From contig JACQYS010000010.1 in assembly GCA_016208105.1 (NCBI GenBank), forward strand, positions 122,994-186,993: a stretch of DNA of 64,000 nucleotides, read 5' to 3'. A program made the position numbers and the translations under genes. The notes under the pieces were generated by a model that saw only the letters and a list, made by a program, of their open reading frames with translations, had not been told where the DNA came from and made no database searches. Below are positions 33,527 to 43,517 of this stretch, piece after piece (the first letter of the stretch is position 1; each line of letters opens with the position of its first letter). This DNA comes from Desulfovibrio sp. (GTDB lineage Bacteria; Desulfobacterota; Desulfovibrionia; Desulfovibrionales; Desulfovibrionaceae).

Positions 33527-35326
33527 ATGGGAAACATCAAGATCGGCATCCGTTTGATCGTCGCTTTTATCATTGTGGCCATATTGGCCGGAGTGGTCGG
33601 CCTCATCGGCTATTCAGGATTACGCGACACTGAAAAATCGTTGAATAGCGTAGCGAAGGTTTATCTCCCCAGCATCGAAGCCTTGGCCCAGATCAGGTTC
33701 AACATGCGAAACGTCATCACGGCGCAGCGTACCCTGCTCATCCCGGGTCTGCCCAAGGAAGAACGGGCCGGGCAATACGCCAACATAGATACCGCTCGCA
33801 AGCTCTACAGGGAGGGGTTCGAGCGCTACGAGACCATGCCGCAGTCCCCGGAGGACGCGGCCGTATGGAAGGTGTTCAAAGGGTATAATGAGCAGGCGAC
33901 GGCCGCCAATTCCAAGGGCTTCACCCTTATCAAGGAATGGGAGAGCGACCCCGGCAACCAGGCCAAGTACGACGCAGCCCTGGACAGCGTGGTCAAGGGG
34001 CTCGACATCAACAGAAAGCAGTTCGCGGAACTGGGGAAGATAATCCAGAACAACAAGAAGAATTCCGACGCGGAGAAGGAGCAGGCCGACCTGAAGGTCG
34101 CGGCCAACGTCCGCAACATGACCATCGTGGCATCCATCACGCCCATCATCGCCTTCATCCTGGGCATCCTGCTGACGCGCTCCATCTCCAGGCCGCTGGG
34201 CAAGGTGGTGGTCTTCTCGGATTCCGTGGCCTCGGGCAAGCTCGGGGAAAAGCTCGAAGTTTCGCAAAAGGACGAGATCGGGCAAGTGGCGGACAGCCTG
34301 CGGGTGATGGTTGCCAATCTGAACGAGAAGATAGCCGAAGCGAACGAGAAGACCCGCATCGCGGCCGAGGAGTCCGAAAAGGCCAGGATCGCCACCCAGG
34401 AAGCCGAGGCCGCCAAGGAACAGGCCGAGCGCGCCAAGGCCGAAGGCATGCTCCACGCGGCCAACCAGCTCGAAGGCGTGGTGGAGATAGTCACTTCGGC
34501 CTCGGAAGAGCTCTCGGCCCAGATCGAGCAGTCGAGCCGGGGCTCCGAGGAGCAGTCCCGCCGCGTGGACGAGACGGCCACGGCCATGGAGGAGATGAAC
34601 GCCACGGTGCTGGAAGTGGCCAAGTCCGCCTCCCACGCCGCTCACACCGCGGACGAGGCCAAGGCCAAGGCCGAGGACGGCTCCAGGGTGGTGGGCCAGG
34701 TGGTCAAGGGCATAGAAGACGTGCAGTACCAGTCCCAGGAGATGAAGGCCGACATGGGCACCCTGGGCAAGCAGGCCGAGGGCATCGGCCAGATAATGAA
34801 CGTTATCTCCGACATCGCGGACCAGACCAACCTGCTGGCCTTAAACGCCGCCATCGAGGCCGCCCGCGCCGGAGAGGCCGGCCGGGGCTTCGCGGTTGTG
34901 GCCGACGAGGTGCGTAAGCTGGCCGAAAAGACCATGACCGCCACCAAGGAAGTGGGCGACGCCATCCGGGGCATCCAGGACGGCACGAAAAAGAACATCG
35001 AGAACGTGGAACGCTCCGCCAGAACCATCGAGGAGGCCACAGGCCTGGCCGTGAAGTCCGGCGAGTCCCTCATGGAGATCGTTAGGCTGGTGGAATCCAC
35101 CTCGGACCAGGTGCGCTCCATCGCCACGGCATCGGAGCAGCAGTCTTCGGCCAGCGAGGAGATAAACCACAGCATCGAGGACGTGAGCCGCATCTCCTCC
35201 GAAACCTCGGACGCCATGCGCCAAAGCGCCCAGGCCGTGGGCGAGCTGGCCAACCAGGCCCAGATACTCAAGAACCTCATCGAAAACATGCAGGCCGAAG
35301 GCGGCGGCCAGAAGGCGCTTTCCTAG
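33527..35326 (+). CDS. Methyl-accepting chemotaxis protein (four-helix sensor)
   Basis: From ATG 33527 (GAGG upstream) the protein has 599 residues: a membrane segment at ~7-30, a periplasmic four-helix-bundle-like part to ~205 ([20 protein letters not shown]), a second membrane segment ([20 protein letters not shown]), a HAMP domain, and a cytoplasmic signalling part with the conserved hairpin [21 protein letters not shown]. It senses a periplasmic ligand and controls a CheA kinase. No C-terminal CheR-binding pentapeptide is present. Confidence 0.92.
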   Translation: MGNIKIGIRLIVAFIIVAILAGVVGLIGYSGLRDTEKSLNSVAKVYLPSIEALAQIRFNMRNVITAQRTLLIPGLPKEERAGQYANIDTARKLYREGFERYETMPQSPEDAAVWKVFKGYNEQATAANSKGFTLIKEWESDPGNQAKYDAALDSVVKGLDINRKQFAELGKIIQNNKKNSDAEKEQADLKVAANVRNMTIVASITPIIAFILGILLTRSISRPLGKVVVFSDSVASGKLGEKLEVSQKDEIGQVADSLRVMVANLNEKIAEANEKTRIAAEESEKARIATQEAEAAKEQAERAKAEGMLHAANQLEGVVEIVTSASEELSAQIEQSSRGSEEQSRRVDETATAMEEMNATVLEVAKSASHAAHTADEAKAKAEDGSRVVGQVVKGIEDVQYQSQEMKADMGTLGKQAEGIGQIMNVISDIADQTNLLALNAAIEAARAGEAGRGFAVVADEVRKLAEKTMTATKEVGDAIRGIQDGTKKNIENVERSARTIEEATGLAVKSGESLMEIVRLVESTSDQVRSIATASEQQSSASEEINHSIEDVSRISSETSDAMRQSAQAVGELANQAQILKNLIENMQAEGGGQKALS

Positions 35327-35434
35327 GAGTGTGTGCACATACATGGCGTGGAACAGGCGCGCCACGACGGCCAGGGCAGCCTCCTGCAAACTGGTGGCCT
35401 TTCTCCACGCCATGACAAGAGACACGCAATCCAC

Positions 35435-36838
35435 ATGAGAGACAAAAAAGAGAACTTCGCCGGAGGCTTTGGCGCTCGAGGAGTAAAAGACGAAGAACTC
35501 TGTGCCAAAAGCCCCATCCTGTGCACAGACAAGCTGTTTCTCAGCGCGTTCAGCTTCGCGTCCATAGGCATGTCGCTTATAGCGCCCGACGGCCAATGGA
35601 TCGCTGTGAACAACGCGCTGTGCAATCTTGTCGGCTATTCGGAAGCCGAGTTGTTGTCCAAGAAGTTCCAGGACATCACCCACCCTGAAGACGTCGACGA
35701 GGCGTTAACCTACTTCCAGCAGATACTCTCCCACGAAAGAGAGACGTACCAGCGCGAGAAGAGATACATCCACAAGAACGGCGGCATTGTTTTTGTGCTG
35801 CTAAATGTCTCCCTGGTCCGCGATGACGATGACAAGCCCCTCTTCTTTATTTCCCAGGCGCAAGACATTACCGCCCAGAAGAAAAACGAGAGCGAGCTGA
35901 TACGCCTCGCGTCAGAGGACTATCTGACCGGGGTGAACACCAGGCGGCGCTTCTTCGACCTTGGGGAGCGGGAGATCGCTCGCGGCGGGCGCTTCCATGA
36001 ATCCATGACCGTGCTCATGATCGACATTGATGAATTCAAGACCATAAACGACACCTTCGGGCACGCCATAGGCGACGACGTTCTCAGAAGCCTGGCGTCG
36101 ACGTGCAGGAATTCATTGCGGGAAATCGACGTCTTCGGCCGCCTGGGAGGAGACGAGTTCGCGGCTGTGCTCCTGAATACCGGCCAGACGCGCGGCAGGC
36201 AGATCGCCGAGCGTCTTCGCGTAAACATCGAGCAGACCGCTGTGAACACGCAGCGCGGAACTGTTCGCTTCACGGTGAGCATCGGCGCGGTCTCTTTCAC
36301 CGGAGCGGGCAAGTCGCTTGAGCAACGCCTGAACCAGGCTGACGCAGCATTATACGAAGCCAAGAATGCCGGGCGAAACACCGTTAAAGTTATTGATGAC
36401 ATTGAGGACCTGGACGAAACTTTCGCCAGGACGCGGACGGGTTTTATTCGTCTTGCCTGGAAAGACTCCTACGAATCCGGAAACGAACTGATAGACTCGC
36501 AACACCGCGAACTGTTCAGCTTCTCCAATGAGCTTCTTGCCGCCCTTCTCGATGAAAAGCCCAAAGACGTGTGCGAGAAGCTGATCAGCGACCTTACCGC
36601 CCATGTGGCCAAGCACTTTCGCGACGAGGACGCCCTTTTCAGAGCAGTTCGCTATCCCGATGCCGACAAGCATACGCAGATGCATACGAGGCTCGTCCAG
36701 GGCATGGACAAGCTGACGGCTCGGTTTCACCAGGACCAGGTCTCCGTGGGAGAGCTCTTTGGTTTCCTGGCGGTGGACGTGATATCACAACACATGCTGG
36801 AGGAAGACAGGAAGTTCTTTCCCTACGTCACGGGCTGA
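35435..36838 (+). CDS. PAS-GGDEF-hemerythrin diguanylate cyclase
   Basis: From ATG 35435 the protein has 467 residues. PAS domain at ~35-150 (ASIGMSLIAPDGQWIAVNNA). GGDEF at ~160-320 with intact active site (GGDEF, 238-242) and an inhibitory RxxD site five residues before it (R229-E-I-D232), so it should make cyclic-di-GMP with feedback control. Residues ~340-465 are a hemerythrin domain with candidate di-iron ligands His357, His394, Glu398, His413, His417, His453 and Asp458. Hemerythrin binds O2, so the enzyme is probably an oxygen or redox sensor. No membrane segment is seen. The start is not well defined by a ribosome site. Confidence 0.88.
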   Translation: MRDKKENFAGGFGARGVKDEELCAKSPILCTDKLFLSAFSFASIGMSLIAPDGQWIAVNNALCNLVGYSEAELLSKKFQDITHPEDVDEALTYFQQILSHERETYQREKRYIHKNGGIVFVLLNVSLVRDDDDKPLFFISQAQDITAQKKNESELIRLASEDYLTGVNTRRRFFDLGEREIARGGRFHESMTVLMIDIDEFKTINDTFGHAIGDDVLRSLASTCRNSLREIDVFGRLGGDEFAAVLLNTGQTRGRQIAERLRVNIEQTAVNTQRGTVRFTVSIGAVSFTGAGKSLEQRLNQADAALYEAKNAGRNTVKVIDDIEDLDETFARTRTGFIRLAWKDSYESGNELIDSQHRELFSFSNELLAALLDEKPKDVCEKLISDLTAHVAKHFRDEDALFRAVRYPDADKHTQMHTRLVQGMDKLTARFHQDQVSVGELFGFLAVDVISQHMLEEDRKFFPYVTG

Positions 36839-37064
36839 TGGCATTTATGGTCCGGCTTTGCGAACCGATTGCTCCCTTGTCCCCACGATTGACGTCAACA
36901 TTCTTGCGCTTGCCATGCAATCTCCTAAGTGCTTGACTATCCAGGGCGTTTACAATATTTAAAAAGTAATATCGTAACTCACATCTGTGCGTGGCGAGGT
37001 GATGCTCGCGTCCAGGGCTTTGCGTGAGTGAAAACCAAAGGGTGACTCAGGCTGAAGGTCCCAG

Positions 37065-38774
37065 ATGAGCGGATTCAGACCCCTCTCCAGAAAGCTGGCC
37101 ACGCTCGTTGTTGCTACCATCGTGGTGGTCGTGGCTATGGCCCACGTCTTCTCCAGCAGGCTCTTCGACACCATGACCAAGGAAAGCCACGACGCTACCG
37201 TGGCCATGATCGTCAGGCTTGTGGAACAGGGGGTCCGCATCCAGGACAACGCCCAGAAGCTCCTGGAAGAGCGCATGGCGGACAAGATGAAGAAGGCCAT
37301 GGGCCTTCTTCACGAGAGCTACGAGAACAACCCGGGCAATCCCCGGGGAATGGACCTTGAGGGCGTCATAGCCTCCGCTGGCGGCGGGATGGATTTGTTC
37401 GTGGTGGACCTCTCCCATACCGTCGTCCACACCAATTTCGCCAAGGACTTGGGCCTGGTCATCGGCGAGGGGGATTTCGCGCTGTTTCTTGACGGAGTGC
37501 TCGCCTCGGGCGAATACGTTCTGGACAGGCCGATCCTAAGCTTCAACGACGGCATAAAGCAGTTCGCCTACCAGGCCACCAAGGACCGCAAATTCATTCT
37601 CGAAGTGGGAGCGCCCTTTCGCCCGAGCGAGGGCTTTCACGACATACTCGCCTTTCAGAACCTGGCAAGAAACATCGTGGGCAACGCCTCCTACGTCAAA
37701 AGCCTGGAGATATTCGCCCAGCACCACTCCACCAACTTCTTAAACGTCAACGACACTTCCAGTCTTCTGCCTCCTGGAGCGCGCCTTGCCGCCGCCACCC
37801 AGGCGGTCCAGCAGGGCCAGCAGCAGATGGCGGCAGAAGACGGCAGGCATTTCCACTACATTCCCATAGCGGTCGATGCGGGCCAGCCCGCGAAGCGTGT
37901 GGTGGAGCTTGAGATGGACGATTCCAACTGGGCCGCCCTGCGCCTTCGCCACGTGCAGATGCAGGTGCTGGTGTACGCGATGCTCGTCCTGGTGGGGATC
38001 GCCTTCAGCCTGTGGGTGGCCAGAGAAGTTGTTCGCCCCATATCCCAGCTTTCCACCTCCGTTCGCAAGATCGCGGCCGGTGACCTGGGCACCGAGGTGG
38101 TCGCGGCCTCCAACGACGAGGTCGGCCTTTTAAGCCAGGACATCAACGCCATGCGCAAGAGCATCGCAGAGCTTCTGGAAAAGCTGGAGACAGCCAATGA
38201 GAACCTCGCCTTCTCCTACGACGTCACCATCCGCGCCTTCCTGAACGCGCTTAAGTTCAACGAATCAAGCACGGCCGAACATTCCCTGCGCGTCAACAAG
38301 GTGGCCATGGCCATCGGCAGGCAGATGGGGCTCAACCAGGATCAGCTGACCCAGCTGGAATGGGGGTCCCTGCTCCACGACATCGGCAAGCTGGCCATCC
38401 CCAACTCCATTCTGCGAAAGACCGGGCCGCTCACCCAGGAGGAGCTGGCCATCGTAAGAACCCACCCCGCCATCGCCCATGAAATGCTCAAAGAGGCAAC
38501 CTTCCTTGAAGATGCCCTGCTGGTCTCTCTGCACCACCAGGAGCAATTCGACGGTATGGGATACCCGCATGGCCTGGCGGGAACGGACATCCCCCTGCTG
38601 GCCCGCATCTGCACCGTGGCCGATGCCTACGAGGCCATGACAGCGGACCGCGCCTACCGCCGGGGCCGATGCCACGAGGAGGCCGTGACCGAATTGACCA
38701 GACTCTCGGGCACCCAGTTCGACCCGGATATCGTGGCCGTTTTTTTGAGCATAAGCCGCGCCGAGTATTCCTGA
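37065..38774 (+). CDS. Membrane sensor HD-GYP phosphodiesterase
   Basis: The 569-residue protein has a membrane segment at ~10-28, a periplasmic sensor part to ~300 of double-Cache-like size (MDLFVVDLSHTVVHTNF), a second membrane segment (VLVYAMLVLVGIAFSLWVA), a HAMP domain and a C-terminal HD-GYP domain with HSLRV, LLHDIGKLAIP, HHQEQFDGMGYPHGL and ADAYEAMT. HD-GYP enzymes hydrolyse cyclic-di-GMP to GMP or pGpG. The order suggests ligand-controlled lowering of cyclic-di-GMP, opposite to the cyclase gene before it. Confidence 0.88.
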   Translation: MSGFRPLSRKLATLVVATIVVVVAMAHVFSSRLFDTMTKESHDATVAMIVRLVEQGVRIQDNAQKLLEERMADKMKKAMGLLHESYENNPGNPRGMDLEGVIASAGGGMDLFVVDLSHTVVHTNFAKDLGLVIGEGDFALFLDGVLASGEYVLDRPILSFNDGIKQFAYQATKDRKFILEVGAPFRPSEGFHDILAFQNLARNIVGNASYVKSLEIFAQHHSTNFLNVNDTSSLLPPGARLAAATQAVQQGQQQMAAEDGRHFHYIPIAVDAGQPAKRVVELEMDDSNWAALRLRHVQMQVLVYAMLVLVGIAFSLWVAREVVRPISQLSTSVRKIAAGDLGTEVVAASNDEVGLLSQDINAMRKSIAELLEKLETANENLAFSYDVTIRAFLNALKFNESSTAEHSLRVNKVAMAIGRQMGLNQDQLTQLEWGSLLHDIGKLAIPNSILRKTGPLTQEELAIVRTHPAIAHEMLKEATFLEDALLVSLHHQEQFDGMGYPHGLAGTDIPLLARICTVADAYEAMTADRAYRRGRCHEEAVTELTRLSGTQFDPDIVAVFLSISRAEYS

Positions 38775-39001
38775 AACAAGCGTCTCCGTCCGTCCGGACC
38801 ATTCCGGAGGCGTATCCACCCGGACCCGCCAAGACTTGCCCGCCATTGCCATCCATCCCCGGTTGGGGCAGAAAGTAGCCATGTTTCAGTTTCTCCCGCA
38901 GGCAGCAATGTCCGGAATCCCTTCTTGCGGGGCTCGAAAAAACAAGTACAACTCATGAGCGAGCCACAAAGAAGCTCGTGGAGACAATCGGTTAAGCGCC
39001 C

Positions 39002-39391
39002 ATGAACAATAAGTTTATAAGCAGAATCAGATCCGGATACCATCCGGTACGAAAGATCAAGGTGTGTCTTTCCGGACTGCGTTATGCCATGCGTTATGAT
39101 TTTAGCGTGGCGTACAAAGTGTACCTGTCACTTGTCGTCATTGTTGTTTGTTTTGTAATGCAACAATGGGTTGACTCGTTACTTATAATCTTAGTTACGT
39201 CGTTGGTTCTCATTTCCGAGTTGTTCAACAGCGCCATAGAGTCCCTATGCGACTTTGTTGAAGAGAATGAAAACATAAAGATAAAGATAATAAAAGACAT
39301 ATCAGCCGCAGCAGCTGGAATAAGCATAGCCCTGTGGTTTCTTGTTTTGTTCGTGGAAATGTTTCGCTTCTTGCGCTACATGTTGGATTGA
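39002..39391 (+). CDS. dgkA: Diacylglycerol/undecaprenol kinase (DgkA family)
   Basis: The 129-residue protein has three membrane segments and the family's conserved block ISELFNSAIESLCDFVEENENIKI with the following KIIKDISAAAAG. It phosphorylates diacylglycerol or undecaprenol in the inner membrane. The base composition is more AT-rich than the flanking genes. The P-type ATPase gene follows after 45 bases and may be co-transcribed. Confidence 0.85.
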   Translation: MNNKFISRIRSGYHPVRKIKVCLSGLRYAMRYDFSVAYKVYLSLVVIVVCFVMQQWVDSLLIILVTSLVLISELFNSAIESLCDFVEENENIKIKIIKDISAAAAGISIALWFLVLFVEMFRFLRYMLD

Positions 39392-39436
39392 CCATGAAGT
39401 GTCATCTCTCAGCATTTTTTCAATAGGTCTGTGGTG

Positions 39437-42187
39437 ATGGATAATACAATGAAATGGCACTCTCTTCCCGATGATGATGTGCTCTCCGAGCTGAAAACAA
39501 CGGCCAGCGGACTCACGGAAGATGAGGCCCTCCGTCGTTTGCGACAGTATGGGACGAACACCCTTTCAAAAGATGGTTCCGGCAGCGCATGGCTCATCTT
39601 TTGGAACCAGGTGAATACTCCCATCGGCTGGCTTTTGATCGCCGCGGGCGCGCTGGCTGTGGCGCTCAACAAACCAACCGATGCCGTTGTGGTGTTCGGA
39701 GCGGTGGGTATTAACGCACTCATTGGTTTTACCCAGGAGTACAGGGCTGGAAAAGCCATCGAAGCCCTTGCCGCCATGGTGCCCGAGACGGCGACCGTTC
39801 TGCGCGATGGCCGGTCCATCGCCTTGCCGGCCGGAGAGTTGGTCCCGGGAGACATCGTAACCCTGCAAAGTGGCGACAAGGTCCCAGCCGATCTCCGGCT
39901 GGTTCGGGTGAAGAGCCTTCTTGTCGAAGAAGCCGCCCTTACCGGCGAATCCCTGCCGGTGGCAAAGAGCACACAAGCCGTAGCCCAGGATGCTCCGCTG
40001 GGTGACCGTTTCAACATGGTCTTCAGCGGGACCCTTGTTCTGCAAGGCACTGCCACGGGTGTGGTCGTTACCACAGGAAACTCCACTGAGCTGGGTCGGA
40101 TCAATGCGCTCCTGAACCAGGCCAAAGCGTTGGAGACCCCGCTCACCAGGCAATTGGCGAAGGTCACCACCGGGATAACCGCTGCGGTCGTGGTTGTGGT
40201 GGCGGTGCTGATCTCTTTTGGCATCTGGGTGAAGAACGCTCCGGTGGGCGAGTCCCTCATGGTTGCCGTGTCGCTTGCCGTCGCAGCCATCCCCGAGGGC
40301 CTGCCCGCTGTGGTCACCATCTGCCTGGCCATCGGTGTCCGGCGCATGGCCGCGCGAAATGCCGTGGTCCGGCACCTTCCCGCGGTCGAAACCCTGGGGT
40401 CCACAACCATCATCTGCTCCGACAAGACGGGCACCATGACCCGCAACGAGATGACGGTGCAGGCTGCCTGGCGCGATGGCCAGGAATACCGCGTGTCTGG
40501 AATAGGATACGAACCAGTGGGGGCGTTCGAGCATGGCGGGGTTCCCCTGACGGATATTCCCGCGGACCTTGCCGAGCTGTTGACGATCGCCGTGCTCTGC
40601 AACGACGCCACGCTGCGCCAGGAGGACGGCAGGTGGATCATCACAGGGGATCCGACAGAAGCCGCGTTGGTGGTGGCAGGTCAAAAAGCGGGCCTGGACG
40701 CCAACGATCATCGCAGCCGGCATGAACGGTTGGACGTGATCCCTTTCGAATCAGACACCAAATACATGGCCACCTTGAACCGGATCGGAAGCGAACGCCG
40801 CATTCTCCTCAAAGGCGCTCCGGAAATCGTCATGGAACGCAGCTCCCTGAGCGCTGCCGAAAAGATACTGGTGAATGAAGCCATGGATGCCTATGCCAGG
40901 CAAGGAATGCGGGTTATCGCCTTCGCCCACAAGCGGGATGCTTCAGTCGATCATATCTCACCTGATTTGGTGGAAAGCGGCATGCAGTTCGCAGGCCTGG
41001 TCTGCATGGTGGACCCTCCCCGCACCGAGGTGATCGATTCAATTAAAACGTGCCACAAGGCCGGAATCACGGTGAAGATGATCACCGGCGACCACCCCGT
41101 GACAGCCGAAGCCATCGGCCGGCAACTGGGCCTTTTGCAGCCAGGGCAAGAAGCCATGCAGGGGCGCGACCTGGACCAGCTCTCCGAGGAACAATTCACG
41201 GCCGCCGCCGAAAAGTGCAACGTCTTTGCCCGTGTGGCGCCCGAGCACAAGATCAGGCTGGTGCAGGCCCTCCAGTCGCTTCGCCATGTGGTGGCCATGA
41301 CTGGCGACGGCGTCAATGACGCACCGGCGCTCAAGCGAGCGGACATCGGCATCGCCATGGGCATAACCGGTTCGGCGGTATCCAAGGAGGCTGCCAAGAT
41401 CGTCCTGATGGACGACAACTTCTCCTCCATAACCGCCGCCATCGAGGAGGGCCGCCGGGTCTACGACAACCTCATCAAATCCCTGGCCTTTGTGCTGCCG
41501 ACCAATCTGGGGCTGGCGTGCATCCTGTCCGTGGCCATGTTTTTTTTTCCTACTGTCCAGGTGGGCGACGTCAATGAGCTCCTGATGCCCATGTCCCCAA
41601 GCCAGACTCTCTGGATCAATCTGATAGCGAGCGTCACGCTTTCCATCCCTCTGGCCTTCGAGGCCTTGGAGCCAGGCGTCATGCGGCGCATGCCCCGCAC
41701 TCCGGACGAACCCGCCTTTTCCGGCTTCATCGTAGCCCGTTTGATTATCGTTGCCACCCTGATGACCGCCGGGGCCTGCGGCCTGTTCCTGTGGGATTAT
41801 TTCCGAAACGTCGGCCCTGAAGCGGTCACCAGCGCCCGGCACGCTCTGGCGCACTCCGAAGCGCAAACCCTCTGCGTGACCAGCATCACCTTCACCCAGG
41901 TATTCTACCTGCTCAACTGCCGCTCCCTGCGCGACTCTTTGTTTACCCAGGGTATTTTCAGCAACCCGCCCATTTTTATTGGCATAGGCCTCCTGCTGCT
42001 CCTCCAGGCCTGTTTTGTCTATCTGCCACCGCTCCAGACCCTTTTCGGCTCGGCGCCGCTTGATGGACTGGCCTGGCTCTATGCGGCATTGACCGGGGCT
42101 CTCATTCTGCCGGTCATCTCATTCGAGAAATGGCTGAGAGGGCGTACGAGCGGTACTGAAGGCCCAAGCCTGGTTTCGCGGCCCTGA
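39437..42187 (+). CDS. P-type cation-transporting ATPase (P2 type)
   Basis: The ~916-residue protein has a cation-ATPase N-terminus (WHSLPDDDVLSELKT, GLTEDEALRRLRQYGTNTL), the actuator motif LTGESLP, the phosphorylation motif DKTGTMT, the nucleotide part KGAPEIVMERS, and the hinge GDGVNDAPALK. Membrane segments M4 (VAAIPEGLPAVVTICLAIG) and M5-M10 follow the P2 (Ca2+, Na+ or PMR1-like) pattern. It exports or exchanges cations using ATP. PEGL in M4 supports Ca2+-type or Na+ pumps; the ion cannot be fixed. GTG codons at 39431 and 39434 precede the ATG chosen. Confidence 0.9.
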   Translation: MDNTMKWHSLPDDDVLSELKTTASGLTEDEALRRLRQYGTNTLSKDGSGSAWLIFWNQVNTPIGWLLIAAGALAVALNKPTDAVVVFGAVGINALIGFTQEYRAGKAIEALAAMVPETATVLRDGRSIALPAGELVPGDIVTLQSGDKVPADLRLVRVKSLLVEEAALTGESLPVAKSTQAVAQDAPLGDRFNMVFSGTLVLQGTATGVVVTTGNSTELGRINALLNQAKALETPLTRQLAKVTTGITAAVVVVVAVLISFGIWVKNAPVGESLMVAVSLAVAAIPEGLPAVVTICLAIGVRRMAARNAVVRHLPAVETLGSTTIICSDKTGTMTRNEMTVQAAWRDGQEYRVSGIGYEPVGAFEHGGVPLTDIPADLAELLTIAVLCNDATLRQEDGRWIITGDPTEAALVVAGQKAGLDANDHRSRHERLDVIPFESDTKYMATLNRIGSERRILLKGAPEIVMERSSLSAAEKILVNEAMDAYARQGMRVIAFAHKRDASVDHISPDLVESGMQFAGLVCMVDPPRTEVIDSIKTCHKAGITVKMITGDHPVTAEAIGRQLGLLQPGQEAMQGRDLDQLSEEQFTAAAEKCNVFARVAPEHKIRLVQALQSLRHVVAMTGDGVNDAPALKRADIGIAMGITGSAVSKEAAKIVLMDDNFSSITAAIEEGRRVYDNLIKSLAFVLPTNLGLACILSVAMFFFPTVQVGDVNELLMPMSPSQTLWINLIASVTLSIPLAFEALEPGVMRRMPRTPDEPAFSGFIVARLIIVATLMTAGACGLFLWDYFRNVGPEAVTSARHALAHSEAQTLCVTSITFTQVFYLLNCRSLRDSLFTQGIFSNPPIFIGIGLLLLLQACFVYLPPLQTLFGSAPLDGLAWLYAALTGALILPVISFEKWLRGRTSGTEGPSLVSRP

Positions 42188-42285
42188 TGCGCCGGGCGTT
42201 GCTATTCGCGCCCGCCTGAGGCACATGCTCTCCAAGCGGCTGCCGGGTTATCCGCGCTCTCGCCGTTCAGTTCCCTGGAGTCCTC

Positions 42286-43371
42286 ATGCGCCGCTTTTTC
42301 ACGCGTTCCGCCGTCCGGGCGAGCCTTGTGGCCGTGCTGGCGGCCATTGCCGGTGCCATAGCCTGGGACTACGCTGCATTTGCGAACCTCCACCGGGACG
42401 CGGTCACCCGCTGCATGCGTGAGCACGCCTGGCCGTCGCGCCACCCGGAATACGACACCTACCACAACGCCGACGCCTACACCCTCTGGCAATCCCTGAA
42501 GAAATCCGCTCCGGACGTGCTCTATTTCAACGATTCCACCATGGGCGCCCACCACAGCGACGAGCGCCAGGACACCCTGGCCCAGCTGGTTGCAGCCGAA
42601 ACCGGCCTCACGGTCCAGGGCATCAGCGCGCCGGGGCTAAGTCCGGTACTGGTGAAGGCCTATGCCAAGATGCTGGCGCAGGCTCCACACAAGCCACGGT
42701 TCGTCATCGTCAACATAAATCCCAGGGCGCTCACGGTGGGGGATTTCTTCCATCCGGCCACGTATTTCGGCAATCTGCTGCATTATCTCACGGTGCTGGG
42801 CAATGACGCGGGCCCTAAAGCGTATCTGGCGTGGTGCGCCGCACGCCTGCGGGGACAGGACTTCAACGCACACTTAAAGACCATCACCGCATCCGGTGCA
42901 TTCCCGGCCAAAGAGGACTACTTCGCCTCCCGCAGACAGGAGGCCCGGCTCCCCCTAGCTGGCAGCTGCGCCCTGGGCGACCCGGAAGCTGCGGATCTTT
43001 GCAGGCTCTTTATCGACAACTACATGACCGTGATCGACGGCGGCTGTCCAATGCTGCTTGTGCTGGGCGACGCCCTGGACATACTGCGCCGGGCGGGCAT
43101 GACGCCCGTTGTGTATGTGACGCCCGTGAACATGGAAGAGGCCGTCGGCCTGGTTGGACCGGCGTTCGCGGAGCGCATGCGCGGGAACATGGCGGCCCTG
43201 GCCCGTGGCGTCGCGGCGCACGGCGTGGAGCTGCTCGATTATTCCGAGATCCTTGGCCCGGAGCTTTTCGTGGACCGCCAATGGGCGTGCGAACATCTGT
43301 CCTTCGAAGGCAGGCGGCGGCTGGCCGCCGGGCTGGCTCAGTCGGGCGGATTGGGGCGAAGCGATCGGTAG
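42286..43371 (+). CDS. Membrane-anchored SGNH-hydrolase-like protein
   Basis: The 361-residue protein has one N-terminal membrane segment (ASLVAVLAAIAGAIAWDY) and a periplasmic domain. The segment VLYFNDSTMGAHHSDE has the block I of SGNH proteins (N-D-S in place of G-D-S), and EHLSFEGRRRLAAGL near the C-terminus holds the last catalytic-type His. Relatives (DltD/AlgX types) act on cell-surface polymers as esterases or acyltransferases. No acyltransferase partner gene lies next to it. Function remains open. Confidence 0.65.
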   Translation: MRRFFTRSAVRASLVAVLAAIAGAIAWDYAAFANLHRDAVTRCMREHAWPSRHPEYDTYHNADAYTLWQSLKKSAPDVLYFNDSTMGAHHSDERQDTLAQLVAAETGLTVQGISAPGLSPVLVKAYAKMLAQAPHKPRFVIVNINPRALTVGDFFHPATYFGNLLHYLTVLGNDAGPKAYLAWCAARLRGQDFNAHLKTITASGAFPAKEDYFASRRQEARLPLAGSCALGDPEAADLCRLFIDNYMTVIDGGCPMLLVLGDALDILRRAGMTPVVYVTPVNMEEAVGLVGPAFAERMRGNMAALARGVAAHGVELLDYSEILGPELFVDRQWACEHLSFEGRRRLAAGLAQSGGLGRSDR

Positions 43372-43475
43372 ATGTCCGGACAGGCCTTTGGGCGCGGGCA
43401 AAGGGCAATGATTTCGGGCGGGCCTCCATGCACCCATCTGATCTACGCCGTGATGTAGCTGATGGCCATGAAAAG

Positions 43476-43509
43476 AAGAGCCGGGCCCCTGTGAAGGAGC
43501 CCGGCTCTT
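43476..43509. terminator. Bidirectional terminator hairpin
   Basis: An 11-bp perfect stem AAGAGCCGGGC/GCCCGGCTCTT with a 12-base loop lies between two convergent genes; AAAAG precedes and CTTGG follows, so it can serve both strands. Confidence 0.8.
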
Positions 43510-43517
43510 GGTGTAGG

